Below are positions 1-8,692 of a stretch of DNA of 64,000 bases, in pieces (position 1 is the first letter of the stretch; every line of letters starts with the position of its first letter). Position numbers and translations under genes: made by a program. Origin of the DNA: a virus; the IMG/VR virus record IMGVR_UViG_3300049460_000196, positions 1 through 64,000 of that record, one strand, 5' to 3'. The notes beneath the pieces were generated by a model. It saw nothing but the letters and a program-made list of their open reading frames with translations, was not told the DNA's origin and made no database searches.

Positions 1-2
1 TC

Positions 3-476
3 ATGCAAGTCAATCTGACCATCAACAAACCCGGCGCAACCCAATTCAACGACGACGCCAAGGGCCTGAAAATCAAAGTCGAAGACGGCAAAATCTCCGT
101 GAAATTCGTCAAGACCGACAGCGGCGCCGGCGTGTACCCGATGTTCGATCGCACCCGCGGCGGCGTGGGCGTGACCCTGACCGGCTCGATCGTCGAAAAA
201 CTGCTGGCCGTCAAGGGCGTCGAAGCCGACACCCACATGACCATGGAAGCAACGAGCTACGGCTGGTTGGTCGCCACCCCGCACGAGTCGAAACCGTCGA
301 AACTGGTGCCTACCCTGCGTCTGTGGAACGTGCGCGACGAAGTCGGCGACAAAGCCGAAGTGGCCCCGGTCGCCAAGAAAGCTGCACCGAAAGCATCGCG
401 CGGCGGCACCAAAGCCAAAGCCAAAGCAAAACCACGCGCCAAGAAAGCAGCCGTCGCTGAAGCCGCCGCTCAGTAA
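3..476 (+). CDS. Unknown protein with Lys/Ala-rich C-terminal tail
   Basis: 157 residues. Residues 1-110 look like a compact beta-rich fold that I do not recognise. The last 40 residues are almost only Lys, Ala, Arg and Pro, like histone H1-type nucleic-acid-binding tails. Nucleic-acid binding is therefore plausible but only inferred. The ATG lies 3 bases from the window edge, so an upstream in-frame extension cannot be excluded. It converges on the M16 peptidase gene, and both share the terminator at 493-531. Confidence 0.75.
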   Translation: MQVNLTINKPGATQFNDDAKGLKIKVEDGKISVKFVKTDSGAGVYPMFDRTRGGVGVTLTGSIVEKLLAVKGVEADTHMTMEATSYGWLVATPHESKPSKLVPTLRLWNVRDEVGDKAEVAPVAKKAAPKASRGGTKAKAKAKPRAKKAAVAEAAAQ

Positions 477-492
477 TCCTGGGCTGGCCGGT

Positions 493-531
493 AAAAAAGG
501 GGAGTGGTTCTCAGGACCATTCCCCTTTTTT
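493..531. terminator. Bidirectional Rho-independent terminator
   Basis: A 10-bp stem (499-508 with 516-525, one G-T pair) and 7-base loop, flanked by an A-run on the left and a T-run on the right. It can end both convergent genes. Confidence 0.85.
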
Positions 532-532
532 G

Positions 533-1792
533 TCACTTCTGCAAGTGTGACAACAGCTGATCGAAATATTTGTCGTCCGCACCAGACCCGCACATACTCA
601 AGGTTGGCCGTTTGGTGATCAGACGAGCAACGGCCGCCTTGATATCTTCAACCGTGACGCGGTTCACGCCGTCAACCATTTCCTGAATCTCAGTCTGTTT
701 GCCTTCGTGCAACAGATCAGCAGCGAAATTCTCCAACAAACTAAACGGGCGCTCTGGCATTTTCTGGTATGAAACCAGCAATTGGTTACGGGCACGCTCG
801 AAATCGATTGGATTGATCTCACTTACGTGCGAGTGCAATACTTGACACACTACCGCGAACAGTTCATCCAGATGCTCAGGCGTCGTTCCTGCATGAATGA
901 ACATCTGCCCGTGGGAGGCCTGGATGTCGTCGTGAGTTCCCACGCTGTACACCAAACCACGCTTCTCGCGTACTTCAGTGAACATTGGGGAACTCATGCC
1001 ATTACCCAACAGTGCAGTCATCATCATGTCAGCATAGTGATCTGGATGGTTGAAGCCGTGAATTGGGAAACCAATCATCACTTGTGTTTGATCGAAATCG
1101 TCATCTCTTGTCGCAACTCCACTTTGCAGCACCGGAGCAGCAACCGCCGTTGAAGTCCCGGCAGGCATCGTGGAGAAGTGTTTGGTGACAAGTTCGATCA
1201 ACTCTTGCTCGTCATACTTACCCACCACACCCACTACCGTGTTAGCACCAGTGTAATACTGATTCATGTACGAGATGAAATCTTCACGCTGGAACGATTC
1301 GATGTTGTGAATCTCTCCAAGGACTTTACGGCCACGCGAGGTATCACCATATGAAGCTTGCTGTTGCAAGTCATATGTAATGCTATCGGAGTCATCCTGG
1401 TAGGAATGGTATTCCTGAATAATCACCCCACGCTCGCGCTCAATTTCATCTTCTGGGAAGATGTTGTTTTGCACAATGTCGCCGATCAAATCAACGAATA
1501 CGCCCAGGTCTTCCTTACGACCTTTAACCAGGTATGCGGTCTCATCGTAACTCGTGTAGGCATTTACGTCAGCACCCAGACGCTCAACGCCGGAGATGAT
1601 TTCATAGCAGGTCTTGGTTTTGGTGCCCTTGAACGCCATATGTTCAAGGAAGTGGCTGATGCCGTTTTGTTCGGGTGTCTCGTTCTTGGCTCCGACTTTG
1701 ATGAAGGCCGCTACACTGACGGTTTCCATATGTGGCATAGGGATGTGCAGCAAGCGAACACCGTTCGCCAATGTTATTACTTTTCCAGTCAT
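533..1792 (-). CDS. M16 family zinc metallopeptidase (insulinase/MPP-like)
   Basis: 419 residues, the size of a single-unit M16 peptidase. The inverted zinc motif HFLEH is at residues 47-51 and the third ligand is E127, giving the family spacing HxxEH-x75-E. A C-terminal R..GLVYSV segment matches the substrate-binding Arg/Tyr pair of active members. All key residues are present, so it should be a working peptidase. No signal peptide is seen, so it acts in the cytoplasm. The substrate is unknown. The gene starts 1 base after the stop of the upstream gene. Confidence 0.9.
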   Translation of the reverse strand: MTGKVITLANGVRLLHIPMPHMETVSVAAFIKVGAKNETPEQNGISHFLEHMAFKGTKTKTCYEIISGVERLGADVNAYTSYDETAYLVKGRKEDLGVFVDLIGDIVQNNIFPEDEIERERGVIIQEYHSYQDDSDSITYDLQQQASYGDTSRGRKVLGEIHNIESFQREDFISYMNQYYTGANTVVGVVGKYDEQELIELVTKHFSTMPAGTSTAVAAPVLQSGVATRDDDFDQTQVMIGFPIHGFNHPDHYADMMMTALLGNGMSSPMFTEVREKRGLVYSVGTHDDIQASHGQMFIHAGTTPEHLDELFAVVCQVLHSHVSEINPIDFERARNQLLVSYQKMPERPFSLLENFAADLLHEGKQTEIQEMVDGVNRVTVEDIKAAVARLITKRPTLSMCGSGADDKYFDQLLSHLQK

Positions 1793-1793
1793 G

Positions 1794-2357
1794 TTACTCC
1801 GAAGGGTTAAAATATCCCATCAGCTTATACATCGTCATATCAGTCTCGAAGGCTTCCATATCACCGGAAGTCAAGAACGTGATTTCGATAGCAGAATGCC
1901 AACCGCCGTATACAGACACTGATCCTTGGTTGCGGTTTTGATACGTTGAATCAGCAGTCACACGAAAGCAAATAGACCATTCATCACCCTGTACACGGAA
2001 AAAATCCGGCGTAGCATCAGGGTAATATTGCCAACTATATGTCAATTCATCCGTGAAGTATTTCTGGAAGCAAAAGAATTGATCATCTTCCAGAAATGCC
2101 CACTCAGCACGCATCAAAGGTTCACGTGTTGCGGTCCATGGTGCATACTTGATTACATCACTTGGAATAGCGGCACGGTCCATCTTTTGGATAGACAATT
2201 GCTCGCCGCGTTTGCCTGAACGAATCTTGTCACACATCAGCACGATATCGGCAATCGTTGCACCGATATATGGCAAATGGTGTTCGTTTTCGGAATCGTT
2301 AATCCAGGTGAGCTTGATTGGCAATTGCATAAACGGTATAAGAAATGGGGAACACAA
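1794..2357 (-). CDS. Unknown protein
   Basis: 187 residues counted from a TTG at 2357. An ATG at 2330 (protein starting MQLPIKL) is the more usual codon but has no SD. A GGGGA lies only 3 bases before the TTG. No family recognised. Trp/Tyr-rich and probably a soluble beta fold. It sits just upstream of the M16 peptidase and downstream of the 2394-3578 gene, likely in the same transcript. Confidence 0.65.
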   Translation of the reverse strand: MCSPFLIPFMQLPIKLTWINDSENEHHLPYIGATIADIVLMCDKIRSGKRGEQLSIQKMDRAAIPSDVIKYAPWTATREPLMRAEWAFLEDDQFFCFQKYFTDELTYSWQYYPDATPDFFRVQGDEWSICFRVTADSTYQNRNQGSVSVYGGWHSAIEITFLTSGDMEAFETDMTMYKLMGYFNPSE

Positions 2358-2393
2358 TGTTCCCCACCAGTGTATTGCCAGTTTGGCTTGATG

Positions 2394-3578
2394 TCAAACA
2401 GTTTCGATCGAACAATGCGACACGATTGTCGACTTTACGTTGTTGTACTCGTTGTGATCTTTAACCTTGGCCTGAAGGCGAACCGATTGACCTTTGCGGA
2501 CATCCAGCTCAACGCCCGTAAACCAAACAACCAGGTTGCCATTCGCATCCTCGAATCCGTAACGCACACCTGGAAAACGACCGTTGGTTGGGCTGATCGT
2601 TTTCAGGGAAGCCACCAGATCGATTTTGGCACCCTTTTCACCCAGATAGTTGCTGGTCTTCTTCACATACTCAGGCAGCAGACCATGGGCTTTCTGGTAC
2701 GCGATAATCATGCTCGCGGCATAACCGCACGAACGATACTCAATCGTACCGCTTACGGCCAGCACGTTGATGTTGTGCTCGTAGTCATTCATGGGCTTGC
2801 CCGACTCGCTCAAGCCTGCTGCCCATTCGATGGCCTTCTCGGCCAGCTCTTCATCTCGAGCGGAGATTTCCTCCGAGTAGTCCATGTGAACATGATGCAA
2901 CAACCCCAGTGCTTTGCCGCTCGTGGACTCCATGCCCTTTTCCTGCGCCATCGAACGGCTGACGAAGTACCCTTGCATGCGAGTGGCCATGCTGACGAAT
3001 TGCAGGTATTCGTTCAGGACCAGGTAACGGCGATCTTCGCCCACGCTGTTCGTGTAGCCCTTCGCACATTCATTCGCATAGCTGAGTAACTCAGCCATTT
3101 TAGCCAGCTTCACTGGATCGTTGCCGCCCAGGAAGTCTTTCAGGCACGAGCTGCCAACCTGCTGGGTTTCCTGGGTTTCCACGTTCTGGAGGATGTACGT
3201 ATCGCGACGGAAGCGGTTGATGTTGCAGTGATCGCACTTGCAACCGGTGTGGCGATACTTCTCGGGGATTTCTTTGTTTGGCAGCGCACGGACGATATTG
3301 CCCAGCTCGCCGTTTGCATGATCAATACGACCGATGAACTCCCAGCCGTTGATCTGTGGAATAGTGCAGTCCAGCAGGACTTCGTAGACCTTAACTGCTT
3401 GGGCGCGGCCAACGTCGACCATTTTGTAGCTGAACACTACCGGCAGGAATGGATCGCCGCCCAGTTTGACCGCTTTGCGGGACAGTTTCTCCAGAGCAGC
3501 TTCAAACTTTTTCAGGTTGCCTTCAGGAATTTCGAAGATCCCCGAACCCATAACATTTACACGATCACGTTCAGTCAT
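2394..3578 (-). CDS. Zinc-finger/OB-fold-like protein, likely nucleic-acid binding
   Basis: 394 residues. A CxCxxC cluster (C113, C115, C118) is followed by RFRRDTY and then QVGSSCLKDFLGG (C145), an arrangement of a small zinc domain. The last ~100 residues (YLGEKG...VRLQAKVKDH) look like an OB-fold strand pattern with a polar C-terminus. Binding to single-stranded nucleic acid is inferred, with no enzymatic motif seen. Expressed from its own promoter at 3604-3632, with SD GGGAG 6-7 bases before ATG. Confidence 0.8.
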   Translation of the reverse strand: MTERDRVNVMGSGIFEIPEGNLKKFEAALEKLSRKAVKLGGDPFLPVVFSYKMVDVGRAQAVKVYEVLLDCTIPQINGWEFIGRIDHANGELGNIVRALPNKEIPEKYRHTGCKCDHCNINRFRRDTYILQNVETQETQQVGSSCLKDFLGGNDPVKLAKMAELLSYANECAKGYTNSVGEDRRYLVLNEYLQFVSMATRMQGYFVSRSMAQEKGMESTSGKALGLLHHVHMDYSEEISARDEELAEKAIEWAAGLSESGKPMNDYEHNINVLAVSGTIEYRSCGYAASMIIAYQKAHGLLPEYVKKTSNYLGEKGAKIDLVASLKTISPTNGRFPGVRYGFEDANGNLVVWFTGVELDVRKGQSVRLQAKVKDHNEYNNVKSTIVSHCSIETV

Positions 3579-3603
3579 TTGCGTTCTCCCATAAGATGTT
3601 CAT

Positions 3604-3632
3604 ATGGTAGCATCAAATGAATAAGAGATCAA
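3604..3632 (-). promoter_or_regulatory. Early-type sigma70 promoter with conserved spacer
   Basis: Minus strand TTGATC, 17 bases containing TTCATTTG, TACCAT. Drives the 2394-3578 gene. Confidence 0.75.
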
Positions 3633-3893
3633 CTACTCTTTTGTACCAACTATCTTCATCATGAAATATGCGGTTTCGTAATCGTCGTATGGGCCTATGT
3701 CTTCCCATAAATGATCTTGATCACATCTACGATTTATGATCCACCATTTGTGATCTCTACGTAATTGCACGCAAAATACAGCCACGGAATCAATCGCATA
3801 TCTGGGGACATCTTCCAACACAGCAAAGCCAAAAGTGTCTCGATGTGAAAATGCCGGCCATTCGTATTTGTCGCCATAATACTTAACTATCAC
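3633..3893 (-). CDS. Small unknown protein
   Basis: About 86 residues from a GTG at 3893 that overlaps the TAG of the upstream gene by one base (TAGTG), suggesting translational coupling. An alternative TTG at 3908 would add 5 residues. Aromatic-rich (Trp, Tyr) with a C-terminal YDDYETAYFMMKIV segment also seen in spirit in the 4126-4335 product (FDDVEAAMAFAML). No family recognised. Confidence 0.6.
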   Translation of the reverse strand: MIVKYYGDKYEWPAFSHRDTFGFAVLEDVPRYAIDSVAVFCVQLRRDHKWWIINRRCDQDHLWEDIGPYDDYETAYFMMKIVGTKE

Positions 3894-4126
3894 TATCGCC
3901 CCACACAAACGACGCGAATATGAGCAGTTACGCCCGTTCGCACTTGCTCATCAAGTTTGTTCCAATATGCAACTGCATCTGCAATCAACATAGTCTCAGG
4001 AAGCTCTCCGCTTTCATAACCATTATTGAGAAATTGGCGAATGGTCACCATCCCCAATGATGCATTGTTTTGACGGAGGTCAATCATTAACTCTGGCCAA
4101 CCTTTACCTGAACTTTCTTCTTCCAT
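3893..4126 (-). CDS. Small unknown protein
   Basis: 77 residues, acidic N-terminus (MEEESSGKGW). No recognised domain. It overlaps both neighbours by one base, as expected in a tightly packed phage operon 4760-3633. Confidence 0.65.
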   Translation of the reverse strand: MEEESSGKGWPELMIDLRQNNASLGMVTIRQFLNNGYESGELPETMLIADAVAYWNKLDEQVRTGVTAHIRVVCVGR

Positions 4127-4335
4127 TAATCTGCTCTCAACATAGCGAAGGCCATAGCTGCCTCCACATCATCAAATGGTCCATAGACTGGACTATTTTG
4201 TGCCATAAAATCAAGTGGTACCAAACTCCACTTGCCATTCACCGTTGCCGGAAAATACTTCTTTTCATCAATCAGGTATTCACGATCAACATATAATCCC
4301 TTTGGTGCTTGGAAGATTGTATACGGTGAAGTCAT
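4126..4335 (-). CDS. Small unknown protein
   Basis: 69 residues. Ends in GPFDDVEAAMAFAMLRAD, an acidic helix resembling the C-terminus of the 3633-3893 product. Overlaps the upstream gene by 4 bases. Function unknown. Confidence 0.65.
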   Translation of the reverse strand: MTSPYTIFQAPKGLYVDREYLIDEKKYFPATVNGKWSLVPLDFMAQNSPVYGPFDDVEAAMAFAMLRAD

Positions 4336-4760
4336 TCTCTAAAAATATCCCAAGTACCAGCCCCATGGCCAATGCAATACAGATGGTCATGGGAAATCCT
4401 GGAACGCAAACAACCATTTGGCCCAAACATGGCATGATTACTTTCCATGAAATGCTCCAAGTTACGGTAATTGCCAGATTTTATTTTAGTGTCAGGATAT
4501 ATTTTTCCCGAACGATTGGTTATGACGTCAATCATCTCAGCACATGGTATCTGGCGCTCGTATTCGTCCAGGATTATATTACGGCGATTTTTGAAGTGAC
4601 TATACCAGTCAGTCAATGACTCGATGCCATGTTCTGGATATGTCCAAAGGGAGAAACACCAGCCACCCGCACTGGTGCCAATTTTAAGACCTAGCGGTTC
4701 GACACCCCGCAGAGTGTCCATCAGGTTTGGGCGGATGGTTATATGGTATTCAGTGCTCAT
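4332..4760 (-). CDS. Unknown protein
   Basis: 142 residues, Trp/Tyr/His-rich, with no motif I can name. First gene of the packed group running to 3633. Overlap by 4 bases with the next gene argues for co-translation. Confidence 0.7.
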   Translation of the reverse strand: MSTEYHITIRPNLMDTLRGVEPLGLKIGTSAGGWCFSLWTYPEHGIESLTDWYSHFKNRRNIILDEYERQIPCAEMIDVITNRSGKIYPDTKIKSGNYRNLEHFMESNHAMFGPNGCLRSRISHDHLYCIGHGAGTWDIFRE

Positions 4761-4797
4761 GCCCGCATGGTATATTGGTGCCAGCTATGAAGCAATT

Positions 4798-5436
4798 TTA
4801 CTTGAAACCGCCGTCCTGATTCATGTAAACCACATAGGGCACAAATGCCTTCATGAGTTGTTTACGAATACCCGTAGAGGTCTTGGCCGTTTCGCGATGA
4901 TTGACGGCATGTTGTTCAATTTCATTTAAGCAAGACGTCACATAGTCATCAGTAAGCTTTTTGAACTTGTCTGTTACTTGGTCATCCAGATTGTCAATCA
5001 TGCGTACGAGCTTGTCTGCCTGACGTTGGATGACGCGTATGGTCTCTTCCATATCTTCACGGCTGCATTGCTGATGATGCCGGGCAATTTCCAAATCTTG
5101 GCAGATAAGATCAAGCGCCGCAAAGTCAGGTGAAACTACGATCAATTGAAGTCGAGGACGCTGTTCATTACGGAACTTGACGTCGTTCATAATTGAGTCA
5201 TTCAGGAGCTTTAGAATGGTGGCATCTTGCTCGCTATCGGTTTCGAGAATAATAGCTGAACCCAATCCATACATTTTCAGGTTTGTACCTATCTCATGTA
5301 TCTTATGTCTGGTGCCAGTATGAACTGTGACATTCTCACATGACTCATTCAAGATATCAACTTGCACGCATTCTTCCGCATTGAAATATGTTTGCCCATA
5401 CTTGGCATTCACGTAATAACAAAAGTACCAAACCAT
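4798..5436 (-). CDS. Unknown protein with helical C-terminal half
   Basis: 212 residues. Residues ~115-200 form heptad-like helices (RVIQRQADKLVRMIDNLDDQ...) suggesting a coiled coil and oligomerisation. The N-terminal half is alpha/beta. No enzyme motif. SD GAGGTG lies 5 bases before ATG 5436. Confidence 0.75.
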   Translation of the reverse strand: MVWYFCYYVNAKYGQTYFNAEECVQVDILNESCENVTVHTGTRHKIHEIGTNLKMYGLGSAIILETDSEQDATILKLLNDSIMNDVKFRNEQRPRLQLIVVSPDFAALDLICQDLEIARHHQQCSREDMEETIRVIQRQADKLVRMIDNLDDQVTDKFKKLTDDYVTSCLNEIEQHAVNHRETAKTSTGIRKQLMKAFVPYVVYMNQDGGFK

Positions 5437-5510
5437 AGTTTCACCTCAGTCATGTATGCAGATATTTAGCTGACTGAAATGCAAATGAGCCGCATCAGCA
5501 GCTCATTCAA

Positions 5511-5852
5511 TTATTTGTACAGTGGGGTATTGTACCGATTGTCCATCAATGTCAATCGCAGTTCTTTCATGTTCCAGGCATTATATGTAAGTGGTATAAA
5601 CTCATTCACTTCGTTAAGCCAACCAACAGGCAGACCACGTTTACCGACCAACGGTGTACCATCAGGATATTTCCATTCAGTTGGCTTCTGAGTGCGCCAA
5701 TTCAATTCGGCTTTAGGTTCAGGCGAGGTCGCCGACTTGACGACCGGCTTAGCTTCTGGTTCAGGGCGTGGATTCTTACTGCGCGTGGCTTTCATCGACT
5801 GCACTTGCTGGTTCAGAGAGTCGAACTTCTTGTTGAATTCATCGAGACGCAT
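5511..5852 (-). CDS. Unknown protein, short coiled coil plus Trp/Pro-rich tail
   Basis: 113 residues: an N-terminal coiled coil (MRLDEFNKKFDSLNQQVQ), a Pro/Lys linker, then a compact segment with PDGTPLVGKRGLPVGWLNE. Function unknown. Its SD lies in the 9-bp hairpin at 5857-5892 and a T4-like late box is in the loop, so late expression is likely. Confidence 0.75.
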   Translation of the reverse strand: MRLDEFNKKFDSLNQQVQSMKATRSKNPRPEPEAKPVVKSATSPEPKAELNWRTQKPTEWKYPDGTPLVGKRGLPVGWLNEVNEFIPLTYNAWNMKELRLTLMDNRYNTPLYK

Positions 5853-5856
5853 AATA

Positions 5857-5892
5857 GCTCCAAGGTTTTCAGCTATTTATTATCCTTGGAGC
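5857..5892 (-). promoter_or_regulatory. SD-sequestering hairpin with T4-like late promoter box in loop
   Basis: 9-bp inverted repeat (5857-5865 with 5884-5892). The downstream arm contains the GGAG SD of the 5511-5852 gene. AATAAATA (minus strand, 5874-5881) sits in the loop, so a transcript starting about 6 bases later would lack the upstream arm and leave the SD free, as in T4 genes e, soc and 49. Confidence 0.6.
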
Positions 5893-5903
5893 CAGCAGTT
5901 CAG

Positions 5904-6437
5904 TTAGGCGTTGTGATCGCGAATGGCCTTGCGGGTCATTGCGTCCAGGCCCGCATCCAGGCTAGTGATGATGCTGTTGAGGCTTTCATCTTTCAGTGGT
6001 GCCGCCAGCTCCAGGGCCGTGGTTGGGTTGCCCGGACTCATCTCCGACAAGCGTTTGGCTTGTTTGATGAACGTGTGTGCCAGTTCGACGCGTTCCGTGG
6101 CAGCTTTTTGCTCGGCAGCAGCGGCAGCTTTATCGATCTTGGCTTGCTCGTTGGCTGCTTTCTGCTTATGCGCAGCGGCGATCACCAGCGGCTCGAGGAA
6201 GTTGTCCACCAGAGCGTAGGACATGGTGATGTACACCTCATCATTATCGCCTTGGCTGTAGCATTTGTATTTGAAGCTCACCGTCTCGGTCTTGTCGTCA
6301 CCGGAGATGTCTTCCAGGAAGTAGTCTTGATTGCGCCACAGTTCGAGCGCGCCTGCTGCTTTGAAGATCGCGAATGCCTGAGTGCCCAGGCTGTAGAAGT
6401 GGTCTTGATTTTTCTGGTGTTCGCTGTAGCTGATCAT
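5904..6437 (-). CDS. Unknown helical protein
   Basis: 177 residues from ATG 6437, chosen because GGAG is 6 bases upstream and the promoter at 6469-6497 rules out the longer frame. The C-terminal half is Ala/Glu/Lys-rich and helical. The N-terminal half has a WRNQDYF segment and beta strands. No family recognised. Confidence 0.75.
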   Translation of the reverse strand: MISYSEHQKNQDHFYSLGTQAFAIFKAAGALELWRNQDYFLEDISGDDKTETVSFKYKCYSQGDNDEVYITMSYALVDNFLEPLVIAAAHKQKAANEQAKIDKAAAAAEQKAATERVELAHTFIKQAKRLSEMSPGNPTTALELAAPLKDESLNSIITSLDAGLDAMTRKAIRDHNA

Positions 6438-6468
6438 TTTGTGCTCCATGTCTGTGGTCAATACAAAC

Positions 6469-6497
6469 ATGGTAAGTTCATTTGAACAAAAGATCAA
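6469..6497 (-). promoter_or_regulatory. Early-type sigma70 promoter with conserved spacer
   Basis: TTGATC, 17 bases containing GTTCAAATGAAC (a near-perfect dyad), TACCAT. Drives 5904-6437. Confidence 0.75.
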
Positions 6498-6509
6498 CCT
6501 TTTTTCACA

Positions 6510-6731
6510 TCAGCGTGCAACACCAGAAGTGATACGTTCGTTGCGAATGTTCACCAGCTGGAGCAGCGAAGCGTTTACCACAGGAGCATACTGGTGGATG
6601 ATGGCTTCTTTGTTGTCCTTGTAGTCGCCTTCAACGGCCTGGTTAGAGTGTGCGGCCACGGCAGCGATGACTTCGACCACACCATACTTTTGACACAGTT
6701 GTATCACAGCATCAACATCTCGATAGTTCAT
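6510..6731 (-). CDS. Small unknown protein
   Basis: 73 residues from ATG 6731 with SD GAGG 6 bases upstream. Helical, with no motif. Own promoter at 6758-6786. Confidence 0.7.
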   Translation of the reverse strand: MNYRDVDAVIQLCQKYGVVEVIAAVAAHSNQAVEGDYKDNKEAIIHQYAPVVNASLLQLVNIRNERITSGVAR

Positions 6732-6757
6732 GTTTTGCCTCTTGGATAAAAGACCAC

Positions 6758-6786
6758 ATTGTAAAGACCGCAACACCACAAGTCAA
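6758..6786 (-). promoter_or_regulatory. sigma70 promoter
   Basis: TTGACT, 17-base spacer, TACAAT on the minus strand upstream of 6510-6731. The spacer lacks the GTTCATTT element. Confidence 0.65.
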
Positions 6787-6803
6787 CTGAAAGTATGGTT
6801 TGG

Positions 6804-7067
6804 TTACACTTTAGTGGGAATGGGGAACAGGTGACAGCCATATACCGCCACCTTATCCTTATCGTAGCTGGTAGTCGACGGGCTTCCGCCGTAAACATAC
6901 TGGACGACGCCGGTCACGATCAAGGATACTTTGCCCGATTTCGTGATGGTTTCGGCTATGCCAGTCACCACGCGAGTAATGCCGCTGGTGGTATTAGAAT
7001 ACCCGTACGACTGACCCATGACGATATCGTTGCCCAGAGCGTCGTTTTTACTTACTTCGATTGCCAT
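6804..7067 (-). CDS. Small unknown beta-rich protein
   Basis: 87 residues from ATG 7067 (SD GGAGAG 5 bases upstream). Thr/Val/Ser/Gly-rich strands. No family recognised. Its start almost abuts the stop of 7069-7551, implying co-transcription. Confidence 0.7.
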   Translation of the reverse strand: MAIEVSKNDALGNDIVMGQSYGYSNTTSGITRVVTGIAETITKSGKVSLIVTGVVQYVYGGSPSTTSYDKDKVAVYGCHLFPIPTKV

Positions 7068-7068
7068 A

Positions 7069-7551
7069 TTAACTCTCCATGATGACCAAATAGCCATCCT
7101 TGTATGGGGTGAATGCCACGATGATGCTGCGGTATTGACTGCCGCCCTGTTTCCACAGTTGTTCGGCTGCTTTCCACATCATCAACCAGGATGGATCTTC
7201 CAGCAACACCGCATCTTCTGCTTCGTAGTAGACCTTCACCTGGCCTTGCGTGAAGGTTTGACGGAAGCCATCCAGTGGGATTTCGAAGATGCCCCATTCA
7301 GTTTTCAGTTCCTGGCGGGCACGAACTTCCTTGTAATACTGGGACCGTTCGTTTTCACGCTTCTCGTCGGCGGCGTAGGTCGCGGCCATGGCTTCTTCCA
7401 TTTTGGAGAGGCTGGCCTTGAAGCGAGCATTAAGCTTGGCATTCAGAACGCCATCCAACTCTTGCTGGAGGAAATACAGCTCGCTCCTGGCATTGTGCAG
7501 GTTGCGGAATTCTTCGCGGGTCAGAACAACTTGGTCGCCAGTATCAGCCAT
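7069..7551 (-). CDS. Unknown protein with N-terminal coiled coil
   Basis: 160 residues. Residues 10-95 are strongly helical and charged (LHNARSELYFLQQELDGVL...), then an alpha/beta tail. Function unknown. Own promoter at 7583-7611. Confidence 0.75.
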   Translation of the reverse strand: MADTGDQVVLTREEFRNLHNARSELYFLQQELDGVLNAKLNARFKASLSKMEEAMAATYAADEKRENERSQYYKEVRARQELKTEWGIFEIPLDGFRQTFTQGQVKVYYEAEDAVLLEDPSWLMMWKAAEQLWKQGGSQYRSIIVAFTPYKDGYLVIMES

Positions 7552-7582
7552 GTCACTACTCCAAAATATTCATAATAGCGAC

Positions 7583-7611
7583 ATGGTATATTCATTTGAC
7601 TAGTAAGTCAA
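7583..7611 (-). promoter_or_regulatory. Early-type sigma70 promoter with conserved spacer
   Basis: TTGACT, 17 bases containing GTCAAATGAA, TACCAT. Drives 7069-7551. Confidence 0.75.
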
Positions 7612-7629
7612 CTACTTGAGTTTTTCATT

Positions 7630-8031
7630 TTACCAGTCCCAGCTCCAAATGCCGATCAAGTTTTGCATCAGGTATTCACGTACCTGTTCGTGTTGTTCTG
7701 AGGTGACAAAAGTGGCATCAACCAGGGCATCATCTTCGTCATCGGGGATCCAATCTCCGACAATTCGATCGTCGATGTCTTTGGCGGTAATGCCCTGCCC
7801 ACGCGACATGTAGTAGTCATCATGCGGCGACCGTTGGCCAATGATATGATCGATGGGCGATCGCGCACTGGTGTGCGTTTTATGCCAGGAGACGGGAGCG
7901 ATAATGAACAATTCCCAACGGTCATTGACTGGAAATTCGGTATTGCGGACTGTATCTTGCCAGATTGAAACCATCATCTCACCTTGCTTCAGGTAAGCTT
8001 CAACCATACGGTGGACTGCTTTTGCAGACAT
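7630..8031 (-). CDS. Unknown acidic protein
   Basis: 133 residues with a very acidic stretch (PDDEDDALVD) and Trp-rich C-terminus (GIWSWDW). No recognised domain. A weak promoter (TCAACA, 17 bases, TATAGA) precedes it. Confidence 0.7.
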   Translation of the reverse strand: MSAKAVHRMVEAYLKQGEMMVSIWQDTVRNTEFPVNDRWELFIIAPVSWHKTHTSARSPIDHIIGQRSPHDDYYMSRGQGITAKDIDDRIVGDWIPDDEDDALVDATFVTSEQHEQVREYLMQNLIGIWSWDW

Positions 8032-8091
8032 GGCATTCCTTTTTGCTATTCGAAATGCCAGTCTATAGAGGAAATATGATGTGGTGTTGAT

Positions 8092-8295
8092 TTACTTACC
8101 AGATTTCTTGGCTTCGGTTTTCAACTGTTTTTCGATTGCATCGATAAGATTTCGGGCCACTTCCATGCCTTCCCAACCATGTTGATCATGATTCAAGGAG
8201 GCAATTTCTTTGCCATTCATGGTGATAACCAATCGTTCTTCGTCATCATCTGGGTTGGTGTGGTCGAATACGGGTAGATTAATTTGTTTGGCCAT
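8092..8295 (-). CDS. Small unknown protein
   Basis: 67 residues from ATG 8295, whose codon lies inside the end of the upstream gene (17-base overlap). Acidic middle and basic C-terminal helix (KQLKTEAKKSGK). Function unknown. Confidence 0.65.
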   Translation of the reverse strand: MAKQINLPVFDHTNPDDDEERLVITMNGKEIASLNHDQHGWEGMEVARNLIDAIEKQLKTEAKKSGK

Positions 8296-8692
8296 TTGGT
8301 TTCTCGCGTTTAACAGCTTTCCATACTTGCCGGATTTGTTTGAGCGTGATATCACGACTACCATTCACCCACAACGTGCCGTCATACATGACAGACATAC
8401 CTATGACTGAACGACCAATACGCACCACGTAATCTTCATCACGAGTGAGATTCGTCCAGTCAGATTTAGGGATCTCGATCAAGTCTACGTCGTCACCCAA
8501 TGCTTCTTTACGACAGTGGGCGTACATTGCGTCAGCTTGCTCGTCGCTATAGCCTTCTTTGATCAAAAGACGCTTGGCTTTGCGTTTGTTGCTTTCACGA
8601 ACTGCTTCTGAAAAGTCATTCATCTCCATCTGCGAAAATGAATAGCCCAAATCTTCCAGCAAATCCTGAACGTCGTCGTCGCTGATACTCAT
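8279..8692 (-). CDS. Unknown protein
   Basis: 137 residues from ATG 8692, overlapping the upstream stop by 4 bases. Residues 1-60 are helical. A later RSVIGMSVMYDGTLWVNGSRDI segment looks like a beta hairpin. No family recognised. Confidence 0.7.
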   Translation of the reverse strand: MSISDDDVQDLLEDLGYSFSQMEMNDFSEAVRESNKRKAKRLLIKEGYSDEQADAMYAHCRKEALGDDVDLIEIPKSDWTNLTRDEDYVVRIGRSVIGMSVMYDGTLWVNGSRDITLKQIRQVWKAVKREKPNGQTN

